DNA of 64,000 nucleotides. Origin: JBCCFC01 sp965213595 (GTDB taxonomy: Bacteria; Chloroflexota; Anaerolineae; Caldilineales; Caldilineaceae). The position numbers and the translations under genes are program-made. Positions within the stretch are counted from its first letter, which is position 1. Each line of letters begins with the position of its first letter. Shown piece by piece: positions 53,326 through 61,931 of the stretch. A model generated the notes under the pieces. The model saw only the letters and a list, made by a program, of their open reading frames with translations. It ran no database searches and was not told the DNA's origin. The DNA lies in assembly GCA_965213595.1 (NCBI GenBank), contig CBDBZO010000006.1, positions 3,472,001 through 3,536,000 on the forward strand, given 5' to 3'.

Positions 53326-53577
53326 ATGAACAGCCGACTTTTTGCGTTCCAAATGGCAAAACCAGTAGAAAAATCAACCAGCGAGCTTCATGTGATTTAC
53401 GACCCAGACACTCAGATGTCAATATGGCAGGGGGGAGCAACTGCATTGGCAGATGCAAGTTGTACTGGGGGTTGGGGCGGGTACAACCGCTGTTCTCTCC
53501 TTCGAAACCAATATGGGTATGCATACGGCTGCAAACTTGAGGGGGCAGGAACGGTCGTCGGGTACAAGTGCGATTGA
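53326..53577 (+). CDS. Putative RiPP precursor peptide, four-Cys core
   Basis: 83 aa. AGGAGG lies 6 bases upstream of the ATG. Leader-like N-terminus: FAFQMAKPVEK and YDPDTQMSIWQGG, resembling the FALRFARP...LDPxTQ pattern of precursors modified by ATP-grasp ligases (graspetide-type, TIGR04186-like, from memory). The C-terminal about 40 residues are Gly/Tyr/Cys-rich, with Cys at 46, 56, 69 and 82, and YGYAYGCK in between. Followed by modification, export and disulfide genes. No known mature peptide is recognised. Confidence 0.75.
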   Translation: MNSRLFAFQMAKPVEKSTSELHVIYDPDTQMSIWQGGATALADASCTGGWGGYNRCSLLRNQYGYAYGCKLEGAGTVVGYKCD

Positions 53578-54019
53578 GTCAATGCAGTTCGATGGCGCAA
53601 GAAAATTTGAGAGCAGAGAGGGATACTAAATAGAAGAATAGAGTGGATAACCAGATAACTTTAGCTGGTACGTATGCGTTTGACGACGTTCTCTGGATAC
53701 TATCTGCTCGTTCTATTACGATAACGAGATTTCGAGAAATTGAGCAGAGTTAACGCGGAAGCAGAGGGGCACAAAGCGTTGTTCTTCAACGGTATGCTCT
53801 CTGTGTCCCTGCGTCTCCGCGTTAAAGTTTCGTTGTAGTACTATTTATTCTGTCAAAAGGTATTTTTCTCTGCTCTCAAAATAACGAAAAGCGCAAATGT
53901 TAGGGCATGCACATTTATTTCATTGCTGAATACAAGGGACTTGTCCTGCCAATTTGCGAGTGCGACCATAACATCAAAGATGGTGAAGGTATTGATATCA
54001 CTTACACACTAAATTTACA
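53578..54019. other. Intergenic region between precursor and biosynthetic genes
   Basis: 442 bp with the family F inverted repeat (53750-53826) and a 38-codon ORF (53907-54023). The repeat hairpin could attenuate transcription, giving more precursor than enzyme mRNA, a common arrangement in peptide operons (inference). Confidence 0.55.
53750..53826. repeat. TTAACGCGGAGG-type inverted repeat (family F, copy 3)
   Basis: Left arm TTAACGCGGAAGCAGAGGGG plus CACAAAG; right arm CTCTGTGTCCCTGCGTCTCC plus GCGTTAA. Same family as 31506 and 8252, so this repeat type is present inside and outside the low-GC island. Confidence 0.75.
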
Positions 54020-54023
54020 ATGA
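53907..54023 (+). CDS. 38-aa ORF coupled to the glycosyltransferase-like gene
   Basis: Starts MHIYFIAEYKGLVLPICECD and ends ITYTLNLQ. Its TGA overlaps the next ATG as ATGA (54020-54023), the standard translational-coupling arrangement. Acidic, with a CEC pair. The ribosome-binding site is poor (AGGG only 2-3 bases before ATG). Could be a second small precursor, a leader ORF or chance. Confidence 0.4.
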   Translation: MHIYFIAEYKGLVLPICECDHNIKDGEGIDITYTLNLQ

Positions 54024-55816
54024 ATAATAAATCTCTTCCTCATTATAAGCAAGCAGGGGTTCAGTTTCATCCTGCTGGCGAGAATTTTGTCTTTATCAGC
54101 ACCAATAATTTCGCAACTTATGAAGTTGTCGATGTAAAGATTGCAAATCTATTAATACAATGTCAAGAATTCAAGACTTTAGATGAGCATGTTAGTGCTT
54201 ATTTCTACAAGCTTCAATCAAATTCAGTTGTCAGGAGTGCCTTTTATAAGAAGCTTGTTAATTTAGCAGATAAAGGCTATCTGGTATCACATGACGAGCT
54301 TGTAAGAATAGCTACGGATTCATCAGAATACTCCTCAGTATCTAATATAACTACAATTGGATTCCCCACATGTGATCGGGTTGATACATTACATCGCTGC
54401 ATTGTTAGCTATATTGAGGCAGTTAAGGGTAGAAATAGAAAACCTAGTCTTGTAATTGTTGATGACTCCACACATCAGGAGACGATCTACAATTATAAAA
54501 AAAGGCTTTACTCTGTAGTAGGCAAATATAACAGTACTATTAGCTACGCGGGAGTAGAAGACAAAATTATATTTGCGAAGCAATTAGCGAGCGTTGGAGA
54601 TATCCCCATTGATGTAATCAACTTCGCTCTATTAGGTAATAAGAATTTGAATTCTACCACGATTGGTGCTAATCGTAATTCTCTCCTTTTACATACAGTG
54701 GGAGAAGCTTTACTTAGTAGTGATGACGACATTATCTGGCAAGCAAGTGAAGCCCCAAACGGTGAAAGAGGCATTGTATTTGCATCTGCGGGCAACCCCA
54801 TTGAGCGTTGGTTTTTCTCAAATCGAGAGGAAGCTATTGAATTCACTGCATCTAGCAAGCTTGACATTATCAGTCTACATGAGAAGTGGCTGGGCCGTAG
54901 TCCAAAGATGAGTGTAGAAGACACTACTGATCCTTATACTAATGTGAAATTTGAGGGTGTAGGACCACAGGCGTTATACCGTATTACCTCTGAAAAAAGT
55001 AGAGTTGCACTAACATTGAATGGTAGCGCAGGCGATTGTAGCTGGGATGATATACACTTTTTCCTCTTTCAGTACGGAAATACATTTCGAAGATTGGTAC
55101 AGTCTGAGGAATCCTACCGCTCCGCCTGGACTTCTAGGGAAATGCTGCAATCAACTACTCAAACTATTATTACTGAACAAGCAGACTCAGTAGTAGGAAT
55201 GTGTATGGGACTGGATAATAAAAATTTGTTGCCCCCTTTCCCCTCAGTTGGTCGTGCAGAGGACGTAATTTTTGGTACACTTCTAACCCACTGCTTTCCA
55301 AATACTTCTATTGTTCATTTACCCTTTGTTCTAACACATGCTCCGCTTGAAGCGCGCACATTTCTTACGCGCCCCGTGTTTACCGTTAACTCCAATTCTT
55401 GGCTGATTGCTTATATCAGTTCTTTTGACTTTGGTTTTACATCGAATCCGCCAGAGCGACTCCGGAAGTTAGGCAAATCCTTGGAAGAGATAGGTACTAT
55501 ATCTAAGTCATCTTTTGAAGGTTTCCTTCGCGCGACTATTTTTTCTAATATGAGCCAAACCATACTAGATTTAGAAGAACGACTTTCGCAAGAAAGGCCA
55601 CCAGCGTACTGGGTACAAGATGCCAAGGCTTATATAAAGCAGTTACGCGAGAGTGCAGGTGCGCCTATGGAAGAGTTATATGAAATCGAGGGAGGCACGG
55701 AAACGATCCAACTTTTAACTCGTCAATTCGGGCAGGTGCTTCAATGGTGGCCTTCAATTATTGAAACCGCACGCTATTTACGCCAACAGGGAATTCGATT
55801 AGCACAGCCTCTTTGA
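54020..55816 (+). CDS. Putative leader-binding (RRE-like) domain fused to GT-A glycosyltransferase
   Basis: 598 aa. Residues 1-95 resemble a PqqD-type RiPP recognition element: GVQFHPAGENFVFISTNNFATYEV, then helices and KKLVNLADKGYLVS. Residues 110-245 look like a GT-A nucleotide-sugar domain: ITTIGFPTCDRVDTLHRCI, LVIVDDS, GANRNSLLL and SSDDDIIW (DxD at 235-237). The remaining about 350 residues are not recognised (FPSVGRAEDVIFGTLL mid-way is GT2-like). Proposed role: peptide glycosylation in the cytosol. AT-rich. Confidence 0.6.
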   Translation: MNNKSLPHYKQAGVQFHPAGENFVFISTNNFATYEVVDVKIANLLIQCQEFKTLDEHVSAYFYKLQSNSVVRSAFYKKLVNLADKGYLVSHDELVRIATDSSEYSSVSNITTIGFPTCDRVDTLHRCIVSYIEAVKGRNRKPSLVIVDDSTHQETIYNYKKRLYSVVGKYNSTISYAGVEDKIIFAKQLASVGDIPIDVINFALLGNKNLNSTTIGANRNSLLLHTVGEALLSSDDDIIWQASEAPNGERGIVFASAGNPIERWFFSNREEAIEFTASSKLDIISLHEKWLGRSPKMSVEDTTDPYTNVKFEGVGPQALYRITSEKSRVALTLNGSAGDCSWDDIHFFLFQYGNTFRRLVQSEESYRSAWTSREMLQSTTQTIITEQADSVVGMCMGLDNKNLLPPFPSVGRAEDVIFGTLLTHCFPNTSIVHLPFVLTHAPLEARTFLTRPVFTVNSNSWLIAYISSFDFGFTSNPPERLRKLGKSLEEIGTISKSSFEGFLRATIFSNMSQTILDLEERLSQERPPAYWVQDAKAYIKQLRESAGAPMEELYEIEGGTETIQLLTRQFGQVLQWWPSIIETARYLRQQGIRLAQPL

Positions 55817-55840
55817 TCAATTACATTGGAGATTATGGCG

Positions 55841-56515
55841 ATGTCCGCACAAGTTAGCTTGTACGAGCAATTTAAGCGCTCTCGCACTTTTTCGGAAGTA
55901 GTCAAAGCATACTTTAAAGCTTACTCTATTGGCAAGCTTCAACTCGGTAGTGGCACTAACATATTAGAAGGATGGATAAACACTGACATCACCTTCTCAT
56001 CATCAGATATTTGTTTCCTAGATGCAACTGTAGCCTTTCCTCTCCCCAATTCCTCATTTCACTACATCTTTTCTGAGCATCATATAGAACATCTTTCATA
56101 TCAGGAAGGACTCTTCATGTTGAAGGAGTGTTTTCGGGTTCTAGCATCTGGAGGTCGGATACGCATTGCTACTCCCAGCTTGGAGACACTTCTTGGTCTT
56201 TACTCCGCTCAACGGAACAGCCGCCAGAAGCAGTATATCGAGTTCGTTTCTAAAAATTTCTTGCCAGATTTTTACCCTCACAACGCGGTATTTGTTATCA
56301 ATAATGCTTTTCGCAGTTGGGGTCACCAGTTTCTATATGATCGTAAAACACTTCAAAGTGCAGTAAAAAACGCTGGGTTTGTTGATGTGTGCTTTCACAC
56401 GCCAGGAGAAAGCGAAGATTTACATCTTCAGGGCCTCGAAAAGCACGGTGATTTTATCGAAAATGAAGAGATGAATCGATTTGAAACAATGGTGCTGGAA
56501 GCCACGCGCCCGTGA
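55841..56515 (+). CDS. SAM-dependent methyltransferase (COG4627-like)
   Basis: 224 aa. KLQLGSGTNILEGWINTDI is motif I with the next acidic residue; FHYIFSEHHIEHLSYQEGLFMLKECFRVLASGGRIRIATPS is motif IV to post-I. Resembles predicted methyltransferases that occur in glycan and natural-product clusters. ATG 55841 has GGAG 9 bases upstream; TTG/ATG codons at 55826 and 55835 are too close to it. Overlaps the next gene's possible GTG. Confidence 0.8.
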   Translation: MSAQVSLYEQFKRSRTFSEVVKAYFKAYSIGKLQLGSGTNILEGWINTDITFSSSDICFLDATVAFPLPNSSFHYIFSEHHIEHLSYQEGLFMLKECFRVLASGGRIRIATPSLETLLGLYSAQRNSRQKQYIEFVSKNFLPDFYPHNAVFVINNAFRSWGHQFLYDRKTLQSAVKNAGFVDVCFHTPGESEDLHLQGLEKHGDFIENEEMNRFETMVLEATRP

Positions 56516-56535
56516 GTAAGGAGAAAAAAAATTCA

Positions 56536-57555
56536 ATGGCTAAAAAGCAAATCGTTATCGTTACAAATATGGACGATGCTCATGCTGATGACGTTATCAT
56601 TCAGCTTGCTGATATGGGACACGAACCAGTTCGACTAAACACGGATGACATTCCTTTAAACGCAAGAATGTCCTTTAACCTTAAAGACAGCGGCATCGAC
56701 TGGCAGGGTTCAATAGATATCTTAACCAATGAGCGCGTAATCGATCCCACCAGCATTAAATCAATCTGGTGGCGACGACCAGATGTTTTTGCTTTGCCAA
56801 CCGACCTATCCCTACAGGAGAGAGAATTTGCTCAGGATGAAATCGACCATGCACTGCGGGGTTTGTGGGCTTCCCTTGACTGTTACTGGATCAGCTATCC
56901 AGAGCATATTCGACAGGCAGGCTGGAAGCTTGAGCAGCTACAGCGTGCGGCTCGCTTGGGCTTTGAGGTTCCCAATACGCTCGTCACGTCCAATCCAGAA
57001 AAGGCCCGCGCTTTTTATGAGGAATGTAATGGACAGCTTATCTTCAAAGTGCTCACCGACCCGTTTCTAGGCGCACCAAAGATCATCAGTAAATACCCAG
57101 ATGAGGAAACGGAGCCATTTCAGTCACAAACCACATTTATTACGGAGCACGAGCTACCGCTCCTTGATTCTGTTAGTCTCGTTCCTTGTCTGTTCCAAGA
57201 ATACATTCCAAAACAGCTTGAGCTACGGATCGCCGTTATTGGTGATGAGCTATTCGCCGCAGAAATTCACTCTCAAGAGCGTGAAGAGACACGAATTGAC
57301 TGGCGAAATTATGAGGTAGATATTCCCTATCGCAAGGCAAACTTACCCTCAGAAGTAGCAAGTCGCTGTTTGGAGTTTGTCAAGAGCTACAACTTGAATT
57401 TCAGTGCGATGGACTTAATTCTTACACCCGACGGTCGCTATGTCTTCCTCGAAAACAATCCAAATGGGCAGTTTATTTTCATTGAACAGATGGTGCCAGA
57501 ACTTCGAATGACTGAGGCATTAGCTGCCTGTTTGGCTCGCAGTGCGAACAGCTAA
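56536..57555 (+). CDS. ATP-grasp ribosomal peptide maturase (MvdD/TgnB-like)
   Basis: 339 aa. QIVIVTNMDDAHADDVIIQL; SIWWRRPDVF (78-85 region), the WWRRP motif of graspetide ligases; and the C-terminal ATP-grasp end MDLILTPDGRYVFLENNPNGQF (metal-binding Glu/Asn). Such enzymes form omega-ester or omega-amide links between acidic and Ser/Thr/Lys side chains of a RiPP core. ATG 56536 with AAGGAG 12 bases upstream; a GTG at 56512 overlapping the methyltransferase stop is the alternative. Confidence 0.88.
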   Translation: MAKKQIVIVTNMDDAHADDVIIQLADMGHEPVRLNTDDIPLNARMSFNLKDSGIDWQGSIDILTNERVIDPTSIKSIWWRRPDVFALPTDLSLQEREFAQDEIDHALRGLWASLDCYWISYPEHIRQAGWKLEQLQRAARLGFEVPNTLVTSNPEKARAFYEECNGQLIFKVLTDPFLGAPKIISKYPDEETEPFQSQTTFITEHELPLLDSVSLVPCLFQEYIPKQLELRIAVIGDELFAAEIHSQEREETRIDWRNYEVDIPYRKANLPSEVASRCLEFVKSYNLNFSAMDLILTPDGRYVFLENNPNGQFIFIEQMVPELRMTEALAACLARSANS

Positions 57556-57557
57556 TT

Positions 57558-59492
57558 ATGAATTTCAAGTTTCTTCGCGGCGTTCGCAGCAAGGGTGGTA
57601 CGCTTCGTGATTACTTTAACACAGTGCGGCCGCTGATCGGTCTCGCATGGAAAGCAAGCCCACGCTTCCTAGTGGTATCTTTCGGCTTGACGCTTCTAAT
57701 TGGTCTGTTGCCCACTGCTAATATTTTTATTACTTCTGCTTTGTTAGAAGCACTGGTTCAGGCAACTCGACGTACCGATGTAAACTCGCTTTTACCTACA
57801 AACTTTGTTCTTTTGCTCGTGCTTCTTGCGGGGGCGAGTCTCCTTACGCAGATATTGCAGCGGTTGAGTAGCGTTGTACAGCATCTACACCAAACCCACG
57901 TAATTAACTATATAGAGCGGTTAATTGCAGAGAAAGCGGTTGCTATTGATCTTGCTCACTTTGAGAATCCTACATTTCATAATCAAATGCGCACGGCTGC
58001 CAATGATGCCTCATATGTACCTTTGATGTTTGTTAATCAGCTAATGCAGACAGCTTCAATGCTGGTAACGGTTATCTCATTAGCCACAATACTAATCATT
58101 TGGCAGCCATGGATTGTTCCCGTTCTGATTGTGACTTCACTCATTACGCTGGGTGTGTCAATGCGCTTTGGGACAGCGCGTGTGAACTTGATCAAAGATC
58201 GAGCAGAAACAGAGCGCCAGAAGCAATATCTGAACATGCTGTTTACTTCTGAGCAGGCGGCCAAAGAGATTCGCGTCTTTGGTTTACAGGATTTACTACT
58301 GGGCCGCTTTCGTAAAATTCAGCAAACGGTATATCAGCAGGACCGTCAACTGGCATTTCGTGAGCTTCGCTACTCTGGCACAGCGGGTGTACTCTTAGCA
58401 GGAATTCAACCAGCACTTATTGCCTTTACTGCCTTTCAGACGCTAGCTGGCATCATATCCATTGGTCAATTTAACCTTTACACCCAATCTATTGCTCAGT
58501 TAGAGGGTGGTCTTACTCAATTGATATTTACGTTGAGCAGCTTGCATGAAAGCAACTTATTTGCGGCAAGCCTCTTTGGTTTTTTGTCTACACAGCCCCA
58601 GGTCGAGGCCAAACGCGCAGGCTCGGCCTCGCGCGTAGGTGCAATTTCATCTGCGCCACGTATTGAATTTCAAAATGTATCGTTTGGTTATCCTGGTACT
58701 AACGCAAAAGTATTAAAGAACGTTAATCTTGAAATCAAACCTGGGGAAGCGATTGCATTAGTTGGAGAAAATGGTGTAGGTAAATCAACGCTTATCAAAT
58801 TATTATCTGGGTTATATGAACCTACTGAAGGAAAGATTCTTTTGGATGGTGTTGATATTCAGCTTCTGAACCGTCAAGATTTGCGAGACTATCTAAGCAT
58901 TATCTTTCAGGACTACACAATTTACCATTTTTCAGTACGCGACAATATTGGGGTGGGTCGGACGGAGAGATTTCATTCACTAGAGCAGATTGAAGAGGCT
59001 GCGTATCACAGTGGCCTAGACCAAGTAATTGCCAAATTGCCTAATGGATATGAGACTATTTTGGGTCGTTTCTGGCAAGATGGGCACGAATTGTCGGGGG
59101 GACAGCGTCAGCTAGTTGCTTTAGCACGTGCTCTGCTGAGACAATCCCCAATTCTAATTCTTGATGAACCATCGGCTGCACTTGACATCTATACGGAAAA
59201 CCGTTTCTTTGAGCGCCTACTTCAAAATCGTGAGGCAGGACAAGTCCAGACCATTATTTTTATTTCCCACCGCTTCACAACGGTACGCCATGCTAATCGC
59301 ATTTTGGTATTGGAAAATGGCAACATCCTTGAGCAGGGGACACATGAAGAGCTAATTTCACAGAACAAGCGGTATGCGGAGATGTATAACTTACAGGCGT
59401 CTCAATATCAAAACAATACATCAAATGTGCAACGTGTAGCAGCCAATGGTAGCTTTTCTGCACAGGCTGAACAAGTTTATGGCAACAATTAA
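57558..59492 (+). CDS. ABC exporter, fused membrane and ATPase domains
   Basis: 644 aa half-transporter. Transmembrane region at about residues 35-305 (six helices), then the ATPase: Walker A VGENGVGKSTL (402-412), Q-loop IIFQDYTIYHF, signature ELSGGQRQLVALARALL, Walker B PILILDEPSAALD, H-loop ISHRFTTV. No N-terminal C39 peptidase domain, so leader removal needs another protease. Starts 3 bp after the ligase stop. Likely exports the mature peptide. Confidence 0.92.
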   Translation: MNFKFLRGVRSKGGTLRDYFNTVRPLIGLAWKASPRFLVVSFGLTLLIGLLPTANIFITSALLEALVQATRRTDVNSLLPTNFVLLLVLLAGASLLTQILQRLSSVVQHLHQTHVINYIERLIAEKAVAIDLAHFENPTFHNQMRTAANDASYVPLMFVNQLMQTASMLVTVISLATILIIWQPWIVPVLIVTSLITLGVSMRFGTARVNLIKDRAETERQKQYLNMLFTSEQAAKEIRVFGLQDLLLGRFRKIQQTVYQQDRQLAFRELRYSGTAGVLLAGIQPALIAFTAFQTLAGIISIGQFNLYTQSIAQLEGGLTQLIFTLSSLHESNLFAASLFGFLSTQPQVEAKRAGSASRVGAISSAPRIEFQNVSFGYPGTNAKVLKNVNLEIKPGEAIALVGENGVGKSTLIKLLSGLYEPTEGKILLDGVDIQLLNRQDLRDYLSIIFQDYTIYHFSVRDNIGVGRTERFHSLEQIEEAAYHSGLDQVIAKLPNGYETILGRFWQDGHELSGGQRQLVALARALLRQSPILILDEPSAALDIYTENRFFERLLQNREAGQVQTIIFISHRFTTVRHANRILVLENGNILEQGTHEELISQNKRYAEMYNLQASQYQNNTSNVQRVAANGSFSAQAEQVYGNN

Positions 59493-60393
59493 TCTTCCCC
59501 AACTCTCTCAGCTGCAAGCCTTGCGCGGAAATCCAGTAATCTTCTACTCTGCCAGCATTGGAGACAATATAGATGTTTTGTACGAGTGTTTACACAAACA
59601 AGGAAAAAACGAAAGGCTAGATTTAGTTCTCTCTACAGGAGGGGGTAGCGTAATAACAGCTCGCCAAATTGCGCTATTGCTGCGAGAGTACACCCAGCAC
59701 TTAACTATACTTGTACCATTCAGAGCTAGGTCTGCTGGAACCTTGTTATGCCTAAGTGCCAATCAATTGGTATTGGGGCCATTGGCAGAGTTAGGGCCAA
59801 TTGATACTCAAGTTAGCTCAATTGGCCCGCCACCACCCGATGCACCGGGCATGATCTCAGCCGAGGATATCCGAACGTTTCGTGAAATGGCAGAAAGTTG
59901 GTTCGGGGTAGATCGTGAGGAAGATCGGCTTCAGGTTTTAGCGCTGCTGGCACAACGTATCTTTCCCACTTCGCTTAGTTCATTCTATCGATTTGACAAA
60001 CTCATTCACGAAGTAGCCAATGAACTGTTGACTTATCAAATTCCTGGTGCAGAGGAAAGTGTTCGCCAGCGGATTGTTGAGCAGCTTGTTGGTGGATATT
60101 ATTCACACGATTACGTGCTTTCACGCACCCAAGCACGTGAACTTGGTTTACAGGTACGCTTTACTTCTGCTGAAGAAGAAACTTTACTTTGGAAACTTAT
60201 CAAGACATATCGAAAGCAAACAACCCAACAACCTGGAGAAGAAGGGACAAATGCCTTAATTGCTAGTACCAATTTCCAAGCACGACAGGTACACCGCTGG
60301 GTAAACTTGCCTTCAAGCGATCACAATGATTCACAATCTGGTGGAACATCGCGACCGAGTAGGATGCTAGACACCACCTGGGAAACTGATTGA
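59479..60393 (+). CDS. ClpP/crotonase-fold serine protease (SDH/SppA-like)
   Basis: 304 aa. LDLVLSTGGGSVITARQIALLLREY, then VPFRARSAGTLLCLSANQLVLGPLAELGPIDTQ: the Ser85 in RSAGTLL and following GPIDTQ match the serine dehydrogenase proteinase (PF01972) and SppA family. No transmembrane helix or signal peptide seen. Candidate leader peptidase for the cluster. ATG 59479 overlaps the exporter stop by 14 bp; an in-frame ATG at 59446 is the alternative. Confidence 0.8.
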   Translation: MATINLPQLSQLQALRGNPVIFYSASIGDNIDVLYECLHKQGKNERLDLVLSTGGGSVITARQIALLLREYTQHLTILVPFRARSAGTLLCLSANQLVLGPLAELGPIDTQVSSIGPPPPDAPGMISAEDIRTFREMAESWFGVDREEDRLQVLALLAQRIFPTSLSSFYRFDKLIHEVANELLTYQIPGAEESVRQRIVEQLVGGYYSHDYVLSRTQARELGLQVRFTSAEEETLLWKLIKTYRKQTTQQPGEEGTNALIASTNFQARQVHRWVNLPSSDHNDSQSGGTSRPSRMLDTTWETD

Positions 60394-60402
60394 GGAGATA
60401 TT

Positions 60403-60942
60403 ATGTTGACCGGATACGTTCTACTCTTTTGCCGCATCGTTATTGCATTGGTGTTTATCTTTTCGGCGACTGGTAAATTGCGAGACGTTGCCGCTTTTCA
60501 AGCGGCAGTTTCCGATTTCCAGATTTTGCCCGCAAAGTGGAATAAAGCGGCAGCGTGGCTGTTTTTAGGGGCGGAGATACTTGTAGTGGGTCTCATGCTT
60601 CTTGGAGGAAACGGACTGCTAATTGGATTTTTTCTAGCGGCTGCACTACTAGCCGTTTTTTCCTATGCTCTCCTTAACGCATTACAGCGGAAAAAAGCTT
60701 TGATCTGCAACTGTTTTGGAGCGACCGAACAACGCATTTCTCCTTATGATGTCGCTCGAAACATAGCACTAATCGCTTGTAGCTTGCTTGGTATCTGGAC
60801 AGTGGTTCGATCCTTTCAATATTCGTTCAGTGTGGAATCTATTGTCGTTGGTCTAATGGCGGTGAGTTTCACACTAATCGTTACTAATTTAGCGGGTACA
60901 GTTGCAACCCTCCGTCAACCGGTGGATGTGTTCTTAAATTAA
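60403..60942 (+). CDS. MauE/DoxX-family membrane protein
   Basis: 179 aa with four to five hydrophobic helices. The opening CRIVIALVFIFSATGKLRDV and the motif ICNCFGA (Cys 102, 104) are typical of MauE-like proteins that work with MauD-type thioredoxins in disulfide formation outside the cytosol. GAGGAG lies 8 bases upstream of the ATG. Confidence 0.82.
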   Translation: MLTGYVLLFCRIVIALVFIFSATGKLRDVAAFQAAVSDFQILPAKWNKAAAWLFLGAEILVVGLMLLGGNGLLIGFFLAAALLAVFSYALLNALQRKKALICNCFGATEQRISPYDVARNIALIACSLLGIWTVVRSFQYSFSVESIVVGLMAVSFTLIVTNLAGTVATLRQPVDVFLN

Positions 60943-60964
60943 ATCAACCTGTCAAAGCAAAATT

Positions 60965-61864
60965 ATGTCTCAAGCCTTTCAGTTAAGTATCGTTATTTGT
61001 GCACACAATCCTCGGCGCGAGTATTTGACACGAGTCCTTAAGGCCTTACAAAGGCAGACGATGCCGAGATCGCTTTGGGAATTGTTGTTGATAGACAATG
61101 CAAGCAAAAAATCTCTTGCTGATGATTTCGATTTGAGCTGGCATATAGACAGTCAGCACGTCTATGAAGCAAGTTTAGGTCTTACATCTGCTCGCGTTAG
61201 AGGTATAAATGAAGCGAGAGGTAATGTTCTTCTATTCGTAGATGATGATAACGTGCTGCAAGATGACTATCTTGAAACAGCTTATAAGATCAGTCAAGAT
61301 TGGCCTCAACTTGGAGCTTGGGGAGGACAATTGGTGGCAGAATTCGAACAAGAGCCGCCGGAGTGGACAAAGCGATACCTGTGGATGTTAGCAATTAGAG
61401 AATTTGATAAGGATGCCTGGTCAAATCTCGTCAACCAATTTCAAACGGTCCCATTTGGAGCGGGCCTTTGCGTGCGCAGAGAGGTTGCCGATGTATATGC
61501 TAATCTAACAAATCAGGATCCAAAACGTCGAAACATGGATCGGAGAGGGGAATTACTTATTTCCGGAGGTGACATAGACTTAGCATTTACGGCATGTGAT
61601 ATTGGTTTGGGTACAGGGATATTTACGTCTTTGAAATTAACTCACCTAATCCCGAGCAATCGTTTACAAGAAGATTACCTCCTAAAATTGGCAGAGAGCA
61701 TTAGTTATTCTAAACGAATTGTGGAGCACTTCCGTGATAGCTCTTCTATTCAACAGAATGATGGATTAACTTCGACATCTAGACAGCATCGCTTCTTCAA
61801 TGCGTTTCATAGAGGAACAATACGGGCTGAACAAGAAATCAAAGAGTGGAGCATCTCAAAATAA
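60965..61864 (+). CDS. GT2 family glycosyltransferase
   Basis: 299 aa GT-A enzyme. LSIVICAHNPRREYLTRVLKAL, LLIDNAS, LGLTSARVRGINEARGNVLLFVDDDNVL (DDD at 93-95), and SGGDIDLAFTACDIGLG at the ED-like catalytic block. No membrane segment. Second glycosyltransferase of the locus, separate from the RRE-like fusion. Donor and acceptor unknown. Confidence 0.87.
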   Translation: MSQAFQLSIVICAHNPRREYLTRVLKALQRQTMPRSLWELLLIDNASKKSLADDFDLSWHIDSQHVYEASLGLTSARVRGINEARGNVLLFVDDDNVLQDDYLETAYKISQDWPQLGAWGGQLVAEFEQEPPEWTKRYLWMLAIREFDKDAWSNLVNQFQTVPFGAGLCVRREVADVYANLTNQDPKRRNMDRRGELLISGGDIDLAFTACDIGLGTGIFTSLKLTHLIPSNRLQEDYLLKLAESISYSKRIVEHFRDSSSIQQNDGLTSTSRQHRFFNAFHRGTIRAEQEIKEWSISK

Positions 61865-61931
61865 AAATGGCTCAAGTTACTTTTCTGCAATGAGTTATCC
61901 CTGACTACCGCTATCTAATCGAAGAATTATC

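Noticed and set aside
53326..53577. Lanthipeptide or sactipeptide precursor
   Set aside because: Cys-rich, but no LanM/LanB/LanC or radical SAM gene is in the locus; ATP-grasp and GT genes fit better.
57558..59492. Peptidase-containing (C39) exporter
   Set aside because: The N-terminus goes directly into membrane helices with no Cys/His protease domain.
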